Part shown: in pieces, positions 10,701 to 53,481 of the stretch
Layout of the letters: every line of letters starts with the position of its first letter
Position numbering within the stretch: position 1 is the first letter of the stretch
Source: Pterobdella sp. o SKG-2022
Taxonomy: Eukaryota > Annelida > Clitellata > Hirudinida > Piscicolidae
DNA length: 64,000 nt
Assembly (NCBI GenBank): GCA_964035795.1
Contig: OZ038320.1
Coordinates: forward strand, 17,812,589 to 17,876,588
Direction of reading: 5' to 3'
Translations under genes and position numbers: made by a program
The notes under the pieces: model-generated
Seen by the model: only the letters and a program-made list of their open reading frames with translations
Database searches by the model: none
Told to the model about the DNA's origin: nothing

Positions 10701-13700
10701 TCATGAAAGGATGGCTTAAAAACATAATTTATTGAACAATCGAGAAAATTTTAAAATTAAGTTTGCTTTTCTTCTTTGATAATTTTCCAAAATTAAAATC
10801 ACGTTTGAAAAAAATTAATTTTAAGTTAAAATTAAAAGAATTTTCAAAGTTAATTTTTGATGTTTTTCATCACATTAAAACTTTTAATCCACAAAATCGC
10901 TTTATTATTTTCTTTAATGTTTGACATTTTTTTGAAGCTTTCTAGAACAATTGTTACGTTTTTGCATTAAATTTGACTTTTCAAAAACTAGTATTATAAA
11001 CTCAAGAAGGACATTTATAAGCAGATGGATTTGAATACAACCAGCAACCAAACCACAATGACTCATAAGTATTCTGTTATTCTTCTTCATCAACTGGAAA
11101 AGAAAAATTATTATGAATTCAGAAAACAATGTGAAATAGAGAATTATGCAAAAAAGGACAAGAATATTTTGTTGGGCGGGGTTTAAAGTGAACGACACGT
11201 GATTGATTGATGATGTAAGCAACGAAAATTCTTTTAATTAATTATTTTTTCTTGTTGGATTTTTTGTCAATTTTTAAAAAATTTTTTTCTTACTTATTAT
11301 TGTTTTTCATGCAAAAGTGCATATCTCTATGGGGTATGTGTGCTTGTTTTTGTGCGGGCAAATATATGCCGTCTGAAAGATGAATCTATGCTTGAAAAAT
11401 CTTTTCAAAAGTTATACAAAGTCAGGTTTTCATAATGATAATGTCTTTTCTAATTCCAATCTATTTGAATAAATACCAATTGAGAAACTCAGATGCATTT
11501 ATGCACAAGAAATGCCATGGAAGAAGTCCAACTTATCTCGAGCTGTTTTTTTGTTTCTGAACTAAATGTTTCAAACTTTTCAAATTAACTTCATATTTTT
11601 TGGAAGTCTTAACTAACCTTCGCCTCTCTTTCTGGCATTATCTAGCTGTATTTTGTGACATCTTTTATTTTCTTCAGTGCAGCGAGAGTTCGTTTTTAAA
11701 TATCTTTTGATTGACTCAAAGCATACAGCCGTTTCCACGAGCGCGTTGTCATTGTATGATTTAGAAGAAGGGTTTATGCCAGTGACATTTTCAGAATTTT
11801 TATATTTACATTTTTTATTTTTGCAGTTAGAATTTTTTGAAAAATTAATTTGATTTTATTCAAAATTTTATTAATCTAATTTTGAATTTTTTATTTGAAA
11901 CTATCAAACTAAATGCATGTACTATAATTATTTTCAAAAAAATTCTTTTTTTTTTCAAAAATTCTTTAAAACAGTCTTTTTGATTGATTTTATACAACAT
12001 ACTATTATTTAAAATTTCATGATTCATATTTTGAAATTTCAAAATTTCAAAAAGAAATTGAACACCAAATACATTCGTTACTAGCTTTTGAAATGTTGAA
12101 ATGTGAGTTTTAACGTCAAAAATGAGAATTTAATTTTGTGGAATAAAACGATTTACTCTTACAATAACTAAAGTTTCAAAGAATCATCATGCATGTGCAC
12201 TTTGAAACTACACTTTTAATTGAAAATCAAGGAAAATTTTTAATGTTGATTTGAACAAAGAATTTGAGTTGAGTTAGGAAATTTTTGATAATATGTATAA
12301 TTAAAATTAGATTAACTCACAAAATGATTATAAATTTTCAAAGTCCATTTACTGGCAACATCTATTAAAGATTCAACAAAAAAGACTTTTGTAGCTAAAA
12401 AGTATTGATAAATTTTGTCGTTAGGCTTAAACCGCTTTAAATAAATCTTTTTAAAAATTGTTTCAAAAAATTATTTTTTAATTTTACACATACAAGCTCA
12501 AAAAACTGAATCAAAAAATTAAAACAATCCAAACTCCATTACACATTGAACATTTGAAACATTAGCAAATCTACATGATTCTTAGGAGAAAATCACAGAA
12601 GAAAATTTCTTTTCCACTAAATCATTAGGTAATGTAGTCTTCAGAGTTGGATTAAGGCTGGACTCTGCAAAGTCCCGCTTACATCTGATTGATTCCTCTT
12701 CTCATTGTTTCGACAAGTAATTTTTGCTCTACCTATTTCTACTTCTCTATATTATTATTTTTTTTATTTTGAATTTCAATTTTTTTATAATATTTATTTT
12801 TGTTTTATCATTTTTGTACTCATCATCTTTCAAATATTTTGCATGTTTTTACTTTCAAAATTTTTTATTTTTCGAGTCCATACTTCGAGGACTTTTTATA
12901 TCTTGTAGCTTTTTTGAAGTTTGAAATTTATAGCTAAAAAAGTATTTTCAGAGTCATAATAGTTTCAAAATTCCAATGAAAACTAAAAAACAATATTCAA
13001 TGGGAAGTAAAAAAAAATTAACGAGCTTTAAATAAATATAATTGCAAAAATAGTTTGAAAGTTTGTCAAATTTATCGAAGCTTGAATGTATTATTTTGAT
13101 AAAAAAATTGGGTCTTGATTGAATTAAAGTTACAAAACTAAAAAATATGTTGCAAAAATAAAATAAAGTTTTATTGAACTTTTATCCAAAAAAAAAGTTT
13201 TCTTAGTCGGGCATTTGAATAGTCAATTGAGGCCATTAGTGAAATTAAAAGTAAATTTATAATTCAAACCTTTTCAGTTTTTGAGTTCATAAAAAGTTTA
13301 ATTTTATTTTTATTAAAATGAGAAACTTTCAACAAAGCTTTCATGCTGCATTTAAATTTAATTGTTAGATTTTGAGAAATATTCAAGCATCCACGTGTAT
13401 AGTAAATGAAAGAGTAAACAAGAAAAAAAAACATTAATCGCTTGAATAAACAGTTTTTTGTGATTTGTGAAGTCTAATGAGTACATGTAAAGTCGTTGTC
13501 AAAACTCTGATAAAAAATTCCAATAGGATGGCTTCTAAGATATGGTAAAGGGTGATTTTCCTATTTAACTTTTCCCGTTTTGTTGAATGATTAAATTTGT
13601 GAAGTAATAATAAAAATTCAAAACAAAAAAAAACTGGAAACAAGTGTAAAAAACAGTTATTTTACGACTACCATTGTGGACTTTACCAACTACTTGAAGC

Positions 13701-16099
13701 ATTTAAATAACTTTGAAATAAACATTCTATCTTTAACTTGATGTCCATTCTATTTTTCAGTTTTAAAGTTTCAAACAAGGAAGAAAAAACACACTTCGAA
13801 CCAATAAATGTTTCAATAGAATTGATAATCATATTGAGACAAAAATAAACACAATCTAATCTTGAGCATAAAATTTTGTTTTCGTTTTCAAAAATAAATT
13901 CATGTTAAAATGTTTCAATTTTGTTATATTGTTTCAATTGAAAACACAATATGCACTAGTGACTTCAAAAAATTAAAAATAAAATTGAATTTTCTACTGA
14001 CTAAACTGAATCATTTAGTGTATTATCCACATCTTTCAGCATCATAGTATGTATCAGGTAATTCCATTATGACTTGAGCTCCATCAACTACTTGAAAATA
14101 CTAAATGCAACAACTTGTATACTGCTTTTTTTCATAAAATTTTTGAATCAAAAAATTATCATTTAGATTATTTGGAGTTATTCCAGTTCACACTTCATTA
14201 AATTAATTCGTTGTCGTGTAAATGAATATTCAATAAGAAATTGTCAACACACACCATAATGGCCTAATTAACATAATCGCACCTCTGTTGTTTTCAAGGT
14301 TTTTTTGTGAAAAATGTATTTTTATAGATCTTTTTTAAAACTTGAAATTTTGTTTGTTTCAAGTTGTATGAATAATTCAAAAGTTATATAATAAATTAAG
14401 TTTCTATTTTATTCTAATGGCCTTTCTACGTGCTGGTTTTGCTATCGAAATTATCTTCAAAAACTATTCAAAATTTAAAAAATTTTTTAAATTAAATGTA
14501 ATTTAAATTAGTTTAAAATTTGCGAAATATTTAGAGTGGAAATAAGAGAAGAAAAGATTTCACAATAAAATGTGTGTTTGGGGGCCACTCTGTGTGCCTT
14601 TTGATTGTTTCAACGCTCGTTTCATTTTTTTATCACCTCACAACGACATTTTTAAATTTACATAACAGTTTTTTTTAAACTTCAGTTAATTTATTTCAGT
14701 AAAATTCATTTTTTTTGTTAAAACTTAATTGGAGCTACCAACCCAAATGCAACTAATAAATTTTATCACCCTCTTCCAAAACGATTATTTCGAAATTGAA
14801 TTAATTAAACAAAACTTGATTTTTTCGTTTTTTTTGACTTCTACGAGAAATTGTTTCAATCTTTGAAAAAAATTCAAAATGGTAGTTGATTTGGTTGCAA
14901 AATCTATAAAATATAAAATATTAAATTTGACGTTTTAATCAAACGTTTTATTATCAAAATTTTTCAAATTATAAATTTTTCAAAATAGTTTAAAACAAAA
15001 TGTATATATTTTAATAAGAGGTTTCTGACAAATCTATGCAATTAAATGATGTTTGCATGCGATTAATAACCGATGATAAAATAATGACAACTCTTGAATC
15101 TAACAATACCTACCTTAATATTTTTAAAAAATTTTAGTCACAATTAGAGTTTTTGCAGTTTAATTCAAACTTGAAATGGCAAAAATTCTTCAAAAAAACA
15201 GTAAAACTGAAAAAAAACAGCTTAAAAAAATCAACAAAGAATTTATAAAAACTAACTGTACACTAAAACTGTGAGTGAAATTAGTAATGTAAAAACATAT
15301 GGAGTAGTGATAGTAGTGGTCGAAGTAGCAGGTGGCTTGCTGATTTGAACAAATTGATAGCATCACACGGTCTCCTGAATATTACATTAGTTTCTGTTGC
15401 CCCTCTGCCTGCTTCTCCTCCTGTTGTTCTTGTGCTGATGCTACAACCTGCTTACTTTTAGTTTATTTTTGCATTTTTTGTGTTTATAACTTGTTTTTTT
15501 TTAACATTTAGTTTTCTGTTTTTATACATAGTAATGTTTATTTTTTGCTAAAGATGATTTTTTAGTTTTTTAAATATTTTATAATTTGAAGTTTATACTA
15601 TTTGTTGAACATTTAAAACAATTTCTATCAGATGTTTGAAATGAACAAAACATTGACTATGTTTTTTACCTTTTCAATCTTGATTATAAAATTTATTTTA
15701 TTCGAAAACTTTGCTGAAATAGAATTTTTCACACCTAACTTCTGTTGATAAAATAGCCTTGGCAATCTGTCTGTATTCATTATCTTCCAAAAATTTATTA
15801 AATTTTATCTTTTAAATTTTAGAAACATCCGACTAAAATGCTTTTGGTTAAATTTTTTTGATATTTCAAAGAAATATAAAAAATTTTACGGACTTTTTTA
15901 AAGCTTGATATCACTTTTTTTAACTTCACAAATTTTTAATATTATATATTACAAGATTGTTAAAAAATTGATAATGCACTTCAAAAAACATTTTGTTATT
16001 CAGAAAAGTAACAAATCTATTCATGTTGTCTATTTATCTCTAAGCTTCTTCTTTATTCAAACTTCTTTTCAAATATTAATTGATTCATTTACTTACTCA

Positions 16100-16420
16100 T
16101 TTATTTTTTGTTACACTTATCCATCAATCTATCTCAAATCATAGTTATCCATCCTTTCCTATCAAGAACATCCATTTTTTCTTACCAAGAATATCCATCC
16201 TTTCCTATAAGGAATGTATATATCCATTTATCATTTCGACCAAAAATCATCAATTCATTCATCTCTATATTGATTCATCCATTTATCATTAAGTATTCAA
16301 ATGCTTTATTTTTCTATATATCCATCTTCTTATTCACGTATTTATCCATACATTAACAGACAGCCAACTATTTCATTTATTCATTTGCCTATCTGTTCAG
16401 CCATCGGTTCGTGCTTGCAA
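16100..16420. repeat. Degenerate ATCC/ATTC tetranucleotide-like tract
   Basis: Over about 300 bases the words ATCCA, ATTCA, TTATC and CATCC recur without strict phase. This is the pattern of an old, decayed tetranucleotide microsatellite. It creates several overlapping short open frames that I regard as artefacts. Confidence 0.5.
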
Positions 16421-17563
16421 ACATTTTTCACCCTCCCATTTTCGTAGCTATTATGTTTCAATTTTGAAAATGTTATAATTCTTTTCGAGTCCGTTATCAT
16501 TTCAAGGAATGTATTTATAAAGAACTTTTATGAATTGATCTGTTAAGACACACATGGAATTAACTATCTATTCACCCTGTCGTCCATTTTTCAACCATTA
16601 CATTCATTCAACGTGCCATTTGTACAATAAATTTTTCATTTGACTATTTAATTCATTTATTTGTAAGTATATTGATCTTTGACAGCCTTTTCATTTTTTT
16701 TATCTATCAACACATTGAGATCCCCAATTGTCTTTCATCTATTAGTTTTAGTAACTTTCAATTCTTTCAAGATCACGGTTGAGTTTAGAACAAATTGACA
16801 AGTGCCACTTTATATTCCGATTGGTATTCCACTTTTTTTCTCTGTCAAATTTTTCATTTATAAATTTTTTACTGTAATTTTTCAAATATTTTTGCCTTCT
16901 ACATTTAGCAATTAAAAATGGTTTCCTTCCTGCTTCTTTTCAGAATAATGCATACTTTCAACAGAAAATACACGAATTAAAACTTTTCAATCATTTTTTT
17001 GTAAAAATATAACCCAAAATTTCAAATAGTCCTATGACGAAGCAAGAAAGATAGGCTTTTTTGATAGATCATATCTCTATACACACTTGACCGATTTACT
17101 ACTCAACTTATGTATTGACAATGATGAATATAGAAGAAAAAAAACTAAAAAACACTTGATGAATATGACTTAAGATTGCACAGATGTATCTATTTCTAAA
17201 AAGCCATTATTTTAGATGAGTAGAACTGTTTGCTTTTTCACAATTAGAAATTTTAAATTAAATTTTGTTATTTCGAAAGAATTTGAAGATGAAATTGAAT
17301 TTAAAATGTTTAAATAAAAAACGAAATAGAAATCTTCCATTTATCTTTGAAGAAGCAACAAGTTTTCGAATTATTTTTGCTGTTAATCTGGTTATAAGCG
17401 ACTTACAAGTTTTATAAGTAACATCATAAGCTTAACCCCATAACGTTGTTCACATAAATAATTGCATTTTTATTTTTCCAACTTATCATTTGAATGAAAG
17501 CTGCCTTTAAATAATACCCAATCAACATATTTTTATCAACAATTAACACACTTAGCATAAATA

Positions 17564-17764
17564 ATGTCCATAATACTAATAATAACAAGAAGTAGTATTG
17601 AACAAACGTTTAATTCAGACACACAGACCAGCGTGGACCCATGTGTTGAAAGCAACAATGAAGCATCTATAAAGCTTGCTATGTATCACTTTGTCGTCGT
17701 CTTCCTCGCCGTCATCTTCTTTTTCTTCGTCTTTTTTTGGTTTATCTTCATGATCTTTGTCTAG
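17564..17764 (+). CDS. Small ORF ending in a hydrophobic segment, doubtful
   Basis: A 66-codon ATG frame reads SSIEQTFNSDTQTSVDPCVE, then a very hydrophobic stretch beginning MYHFVVVFLAVIFFFF, and stops directly after it. It could be a small tail-anchored membrane protein or a terminal exon. The T-rich stretch at 17690-17760 also reads as a Lys/Asp/Glu-rich peptide on the other strand, so simple-sequence DNA is a serious alternative. I see no supported partner exon. Confidence 0.2.
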   Translation: MSIILIITRSSIEQTFNSDTQTSVDPCVESNNEASIKLAMYHFVVVFLAVIFFFFVFFWFIFMIFV

Positions 17765-18565
17765 TTTTCATCATTATAATTCACTTTGAAACTAATTATT
17801 TTAATTTCTTTTTTCTTCATTTTGTACTATGTTGATCTGAAAATCTTATATCCATTTTACTTTGTATTTGTTTTTGGGTTGATTTTGTATGCAGGTAACC
17901 TTTATATCCCTCTTTTTAAATTTCAAGTTGTTTCCAGTTAGTTTTAAAACTTAAAAAAATATAATTCGTTCAATAATTTTTACTTGTTTTCAAAAAAAAA
18001 TCGAATAGCTAACCAAAAAAAAATTTTTAAATAATTTTAAGATGTAACAAAAAATATAATTTTGAGAATATGCAAACAACTTCAAGTTAATAATCAACTT
18101 TAAAATGGATTGAATAATATTGCTACAATGAAACTTTTAATTTAAATAATATTTTTCACTTTCAAAAATACATGTTTCGCATTGTATTTCCCCGAGGTGA
18201 CATAGCAACAATCGTTTGTGATTTAGCAGTAGTTTGCTGTGTTAAGTCCTCAAAGTTCTTTCAAAGAATTTTTTACTTATTTATAAATTTTCTAAAAATT
18301 TTTCATATTTAAAATTGTTTTCAAAATTTCCTTTCTATGTTGTTTTAAATAAGATTTTAAAAACTTGTTTTCTTTGTGCTAAAGTTTTTGGTTTTTTCAC
18401 TGTGATTTTATTTCTATTAATAAATGTCTCACTTTTCTTCTTTAATATAATTACTTTCGCCATAACCCCTTATTCTCACAAGCAATGCTGCAATCATTGA
18501 GAACACAACAGTTTCTTCAACACAAAACACGTTTGGCTTAGAAAAATATTCTCCCAAACCAAAAA

Positions 18566-18787
18566 TCATTCAGAAAATATTTTTTTATCAAAAAAAATTT
18601 CAACTAAATTATAAAAAATATTAATATAAAAATAATTGTTTAAAATAAACTCAAGAGAAGAAGTCTTTGACAAACAACGAGTGCTTGCGAGCACTTGTGC
18701 CTCTTGAAGCACGTCATGTTGACCAGCATTTAACATCCATTGCACACATCTTTTTAATTCCAGCAACAATTGATGATTCAAATTCAA
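18566..18787 (-). CDS. Orphan ORF segment, unrecognised
   Basis: On the minus strand an island of higher GC reads QLLLELKRCVQWMLNAGQHD, then VLQEAQVLASTRCLSKTSSL. This amphipathic sequence looks more like protein than the random frames around it. It has no convincing ATG (the listed start is TTG) and no clear splice sites. It may be an exon of an unknown gene or a pseudogene fragment; I assign no function. Confidence 0.2.
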   Translation of the reverse strand: MNLNHQLLLELKRCVQWMLNAGQHDVLQEAQVLASTRCLSKTSSLEFILNNYFYINIFYNLVEIFFDKKIFSE

Positions 18788-20676
18788 TTCTTACCCTTCT
18801 GTCTCAGATTTTATTTTGAAAGTTTTTTTTTATATATTAAAAATTTCTTCTACTAATTCAGGCTACAGTAGGGAGTACTATGTAATTTGCTTTGCGTTGC
18901 AACTAGATGAGAATTTTAATAATGCACTTTTTGCTTTTTGAAAAAGTGGAAATTCTCGGCACAACTATCCACTATATATCAAAAAACGATTAAACTTTTG
19001 TTTTTTTGTTTTTTATGCATCATAAAATTTAATTAGTACTGATATATTTGTAAATAGCTTTTGTATTATTAGAAATGAGGTGTATACTTGAATAACAAAT
19101 CCTTTCTCCATTCATCTTTGAAAACATTAATCTTGTAACGTAAGTTCGTCAAATTTATTTACGTTAGAAAGACTCACATTTATATATTAAACGTTTGATG
19201 TGGATGTCACTCGTGAATAAATCTGAACAAAACTGAAACATCTTTGATTAAATATTTAAAATATTTTTTATGAAATATAACACGCATTTTTCAATTTTAA
19301 AAATTCAAAGTAATTTTTGTTGTGAATAAAAGTTTTCATGAAAAAATAAAACTTAAACTCTTCAAACTTGCACAAAAATAATGATACATGAAAAGTTGAT
19401 ATTGAAATAGTTTTTACTTGAGTTTTAACATACTGTCACTAACTTAAATCCCCTTAAGGTCAATATTTACCTCCCCGTATACCTTCTTTCATTCATGTCT
19501 TCTTAGTGTTTGCGTATGAAATATTTTTTATCAACAGATATTTTTTCTATCTTGGCTAATTACATGTTTCACAAGGTTCTTCGGTGTGAATCGATTTTTT
19601 TTTATAAGATTAACGATAAGATTCAAACTTCAACTTTCATTTCAGAAGTCAGTTCATAACTTTTTTGTAATAAAATTATTTTTGGAACATTATGTAAAAT
19701 TCTCATTGAATAAATAAGGAAAAATCATAATTATGAGACCTGGAAACTTTTTTGTAGAAATTAAATTTTGACTTTGTTGTGTTTGAAACTAAAAAGTGTA
19801 ATAAAAAGCATAGTTGAATTTTTTTAAGCAGAACTATATTATAAAAAAATAAAACTCATCACTCCGAATACCTGCACAGACCTTGCTGATAAACACAAAT
19901 GAACAAACTGAGTTCACAAGTAGTTTCATGAACAATTAACTTTTATTTGACTAGAAACAAAACACAAATGCAATATTGTTGTTTTAAATTCATGCATGGG
20001 GAGTTTTGAAGAGTATGCATCTTTTGCAAAGTTTTTGTTCTGGGAACCGTTTTGTGCTTAAAAATTCATTTATAAAATAATTTCAATGTTATTTGTACTT
20101 TTTTAACTAATAAATTAAGAATCATTTTATAACACAAAAAAACTGTTTTGATATCCTTATTGTTTTTTACTCTGATATTGAATATTATTCTGTTTTTACT
20201 TTTATTAAAAAAAGAAATATTTTTGACATTATGATCAGAGTCAACAAAGCGAAAACTTCTATTTGATCAAAAATAAAAAAAATTAGGCAAAACTTAATTT
20301 TAAAATTTATTCTTGTGTTTTTAGAACTTTTTGTTCTCATGTAAAATAGCACAAAGCTTTTTTGTGGGAGTTAACACTTTATGAATTAAAAAGCAGTCTT
20401 GCACGACAAGCATGCTTGGGCGCCAGTTAGTTTCCAAAAATAAAGCACTTTTTGTGCTGATAAGCCAAAGAAGTCTTCAATTTTAGTGGAAAATTTTTTA
20501 TAGCCTTCAAAATTATATTGCGATTTAATTAATAAATGTGTAAACGTTCAATTTTAAATAGTTTTTTAAATTTTTATTTAAATTATTAATAAGCTTTACA
20601 TTTCCATAACTATAAAAAAACTAAATAGAAATAAATACACAAACTTGGTGATTTTACTTACCGCATGTAACACGAG

Positions 20677-20685
20677 TATATAAAG
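20677..20685 (+). promoter_or_regulatory. Candidate TATA box upstream of gene B
   Basis: TATATAAAG stands out about 590 bases upstream of the gene B start codon and is followed by a purine-rich, less AT-rich stretch. In such AT-rich DNA a chance match is likely. Confidence 0.25.
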
Positions 20686-21275
20686 AAGAGAATGGAGAGA
20701 ATGCGGAAAAGACGGAAAAATTTTTGCGATACATTGATGTTTCATCATTTGAACGTCGTTTAACTAGTTATTCTGGAGATTCAGCAGAAGTAATTAACTT
20801 TTTCCAAATCTTCAGTAAAAAATATTATTCTCACAGTTTGAACAATATTTCAGCCAAAGACAAAATTTTTCGGCAAAAATTTTGGAGTTTAAAAAGCTAA
20901 AAATAAAAGAAAAAACATTATCAAACCACATCTGTAAAACTTACATATAAAATAGAACTAGTGCCACAACATAACCATAAAAATCAGGCCGAGCATAGGA
21001 CAAACAAGGGATCGATTTTAAAAATCAAAGTGTTATAACACTGAACTGCTTGATCAACGGAACATTAATATAACAGATGTCTCTGATTAGATTGATTATA
21101 AAAGATTCAGTCCAAGAATGTTCAATAAATGAGAAATAAATCAGTGTTTGCACATAAAAAGTAGAGATAATTGAAATTACATTTATTAATCATTTTCAAA
21201 TGGTATTCTGGTAGTCGGTTGAGGTTTGCAATTATTTTCAAGAATAAATACACATTTCAAGCAAAAGTTGATTAT

Positions 21276-52377
<31,102 letters not shown>

Positions 52378-52682
52378 TCTTCGCTGGGTCTCAAGTGATC
52401 CTACTTAGTTATCGAACGTTTTTTTACATTCACAATTTCATTTCAAAAGTTGAGCATTTTGTTTTCGAAGAACTGAACATAATTATTTCGCAACATCACC
52501 CCTGTTACTCCTAAGCAAGTTATAGTAAACCTCAATCAAAGTGGTCACTGGAATTTTTATTAAAATTTTTTTTGAACATATTAGACATTACTCAACGTTA
52601 TTGTATATAAAATATCTTTGTTTGATGTCCTTGCATAAAATGAATTTCGTTTTCATTACAAGTACTTTAAATTTGGTATTTG

Positions 52683-52688
52683 AATAAA
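52683..52688 (+). terminator. Candidate poly(A) signal of gene B
   Basis: AATAAA about 306 bases after the stop codon, followed by a G/T-rich stretch (TTGTTTTGGAGGTGTAT) such as often marks the cleavage region. Confidence 0.4.
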
Positions 52689-53224
52689 ATCATTGTTTTG
52701 GAGGTGTATAATGAAGATACATTAAACTTTTCATTTCAAACCAGTAACATATTAGTTTTTTTTCACAAAAACTTGATTTTTTTTAAAAGTTTTAAAATAT
52801 AATCCACTCTTAATTAACAACATTCATAAAGAACTAGACTGCAGAGCTTTTGTTTCACGCATAAAAAACATTTTGTTTCGTTTTATTCCGATGAATAAAT
52901 TATTTTTAATGAATTAATACAAGTCCTAGAAATATTAATTTTATATTTTGACAACTTTAATATTTAAATTTAATAAACTGAACGAGTCAAGCCACATCAC
53001 ATCTTGATCAAAAGTTTATATTTCCACAACGAAAACTCACGAAAGAATAAAATCTATGGAAGTCATGATCGGGTTTAGCAAGCTAGTAAGTATATCAATT
53101 GATTTGACTGACAACAATAAAAAGAATTGATTTCTCTCGAGGACAATCTTCTCGAATCCATCCCTTGGTATTTCAACTTTTTATCCTAATATTAAATATG
53201 ACTTTAATCTCATTTCAGTGTTGT

Positions 53225-53230
53225 TTTATT
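53225..53230 (-). terminator. Candidate poly(A) signal of gene C
   Basis: TTTATT on the plus strand is AATAAA for gene C, about 230 bases beyond the proposed stop codon. Confidence 0.3.
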
Positions 53231-53461
53231 CATGAAAAAATAATTTTTATAAGTTATTTATACAAAAAACAGCTTTAAATTCCAACAAATCAAACATTTT
53301 GTTACAGTTCTCATTCATCCTTTTGTACGAATACATTTAAAACAATGAAAAATAATGAAGAGCTAATTTCAAAAACAAAGTTCAACGTCTGAAATATTTG
53401 TTTATCAGTTCAATCTATTAAAATTTTGAAGTTTATTCTAATCGGCTTTGCCATCATTTGA

Positions 53462-53481
53462 TTACAGCAGACCCAGCTCAT
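53462..53481 (-). CDS. Gene C last exon: C-terminus DELGLL
   Basis: Acceptor ACGCACCTGAG. Phase 1 joins the donor at 54127, giving NDVYDELGLL followed by TAA. The match in phase and the sensible peptide support it, but the exon codes only six residues and the acceptor is not CAG. The alternative is that translation continues from 54127 to a TGA at 54077 with a Lys-rich end (GMYKKKTQRKTTKIPR). Confidence 0.45.

Larger units (their letters stand above)
7714..21275. other. Intergenic region between genes A and B, 13.6 kb
   Basis: No exon here can be tied to a gene with confidence. The region is AT-rich with three islands of more coding-like composition (15300-15460, 17564-17764 and 18566-18790) and a degenerate ATCC/ATTC low-complexity tract at about 16100-16420. 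The putative gene B promoter is near the right end. I see no transposon termini, tRNA or rRNA. Confidence 0.5.
52378..53461. other. Convergent spacer between the 3' ends of genes B and C
   Basis: About 1.1 kb shared by the two 3' untranslated regions. Candidate poly(A) signals for B (52683) and C (53225-53230) leave only about 540 bases between cleavage sites. I see no exon. Confidence 0.55.

Noticed and set aside
10914..11222. 102-codon hydrophobic minus-strand ORF
   Set aside because: It lacks an ATG at its start, and its Phe/Ile/Leu content is what AT-rich DNA gives by chance. No splice sites or family resemblance.
12705..12924. Two overlapping Phe/Tyr-rich plus-strand ORFs
   Set aside because: They are translations of a T-rich stretch in two frames; no coding signature.
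16080..16356. Three overlapping plus-strand ORFs rich in Ile, His, Pro and Ser
   Set aside because: They arise from the degenerate ATCC/ATTC tract; all three frames are open because the repeat lacks stop codons.
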